A stretch of 20,281 bases of DNA, taken from contig DVOT01000063.1 of the NCBI GenBank assembly GCA_018713425.1, positions 1 to 20,281 of the forward strand. Direction: 5' to 3'. This document shows positions 20,229-20,281 of this stretch, piece after piece. The DNA is from Alectryocaccomicrobium faecavium (GTDB lineage Bacteria > Bacillota > Clostridia > Christensenellales > Aristaeellaceae). The number at the start of each line of letters is the position of its first letter. Position 1 is the first letter of the stretch. The notes beneath the pieces are model-generated. The model ran no database searches. It was not told where the DNA came from and saw only the letters and a list, made by a program, of their open reading frames with translations. The translations under genes and the position numbers were made by a program.

Positions 20229-20281
20229 GAAGCAGCGCGAAGTAAGCCCAATAAGCAAGGGAGGGCCGCAAGCGAGCTCTG

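Larger units (their letters stand above)
19914..20281. other. Non-coding right-edge region with tandem hairpins
   Basis: No frame here shows a domain, a ribosome binding site or natural protein composition. From 20021 to at least 20228 the DNA is almost entirely inverted repeats, listed separately. The region could be an intergenic repeat family or a structured RNA. The stretch 19914-20020 shows nothing recognisable. Confidence 0.6.

Noticed and set aside
19855..20271. 138-codon minus-strand frame over the right-edge hairpins
   Set aside because: Translates through inverted repeats and the GDPD promoter, without an SD or a domain; non-coding repeats explain it better.

Overview
ORGANISM. The window looks like chromosomal DNA of a GC-rich, low-identity member of the Bacillota, most likely a Clostridia-type anaerobe. 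Reasons: strong AGGAGG-type ribosome binding sites; canonical sigma-A promoters with 17-bp spacers; a dimeric class II glycyl-tRNA synthetase; a diphosphate-type phosphofructokinase; a Tet(M)-like translation GTPase; a CUT1 sugar ABC transporter without its own ATPase; and an IS1182-family insertion sequence. Housekeeping genes are very GC-rich (one 60-base line counted by hand at 14521 is about 73% GC), while the sugar operon is much lower (about 33-35% in transporter lines at 11041 and 12301, about 45-58% in enzyme lines).

LAYOUT. 1-1787: a complete IS1182-like element with 15-bp terminal inverted repeats. 1796-3184 (-): glyS with its own promoter, its stop codon 8 bp from the IS end. 3673-12652 (-): an eight-gene amino-sugar uptake and catabolism operon, in transcription order two ABC permeases, a solute-binding protein, an RpiR-family regulator, MurQ etherase, a BadF/BcrA-type sugar kinase, NanE epimerase and a GH42-type glycosidase. 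It starts at an AT-rich leader with a TTGACA promoter and ends at a hairpin at 3508-3552. 12891-13808 (+): an RluA-family pseudouridine synthase. 13752-15656 (-): a Tet(M)-like ribosome-associated GTPase, tail-to-tail overlapping the previous gene and probably made from a leaderless mRNA. 15799-16743 (+): a secreted protein of four SH3b domains. 16887-17582 (-): a NUDIX plus MazG-like fusion. 17743-18984 (-): PPi-dependent phosphofructokinase. 19121-19849 (-): glycerophosphodiester phosphodiesterase. 19914-20281: non-coding DNA packed with consecutive perfect or near-perfect inverted repeats.

HOW THE GENES WORK TOGETHER. The operon appears to import an N-acetylated amino sugar or oligosaccharide, trim it in the cytosol with the GH42-type enzyme, phosphorylate it with the BadF-type kinase, and bring both MurNAc-6-P (through MurQ) and ManNAc-6-P (through NanE) to GlcNAc-6-P. 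The RpiR regulator, with its SIS sugar-phosphate domain, probably senses one of these intermediates. No sialic acid lyase (NanA), NagA/NagB or transporter ATPase lies in the window. MurNAc and ManNAc are both cell-wall sugars of Gram-positive bacteria, so wall scavenging is a reasonable hypothesis.

MOST INTERESTING. (i) A 115-bp three-way-junction-like element lies exactly between the binding-protein stop codon and the rpiR ribosome binding site. (ii) A tandem hairpin block fills the right edge. (iii) One operon combines MurQ, NanE, a kinase with an altered catalytic position and GH42. (iv) The Tet(M)-like GTPase has a leaderless promoter preceded by tandem dyads. (v) A NUDIX-MazG fusion. I saw no CRISPR array, phage module or toxin-antitoxin pair.
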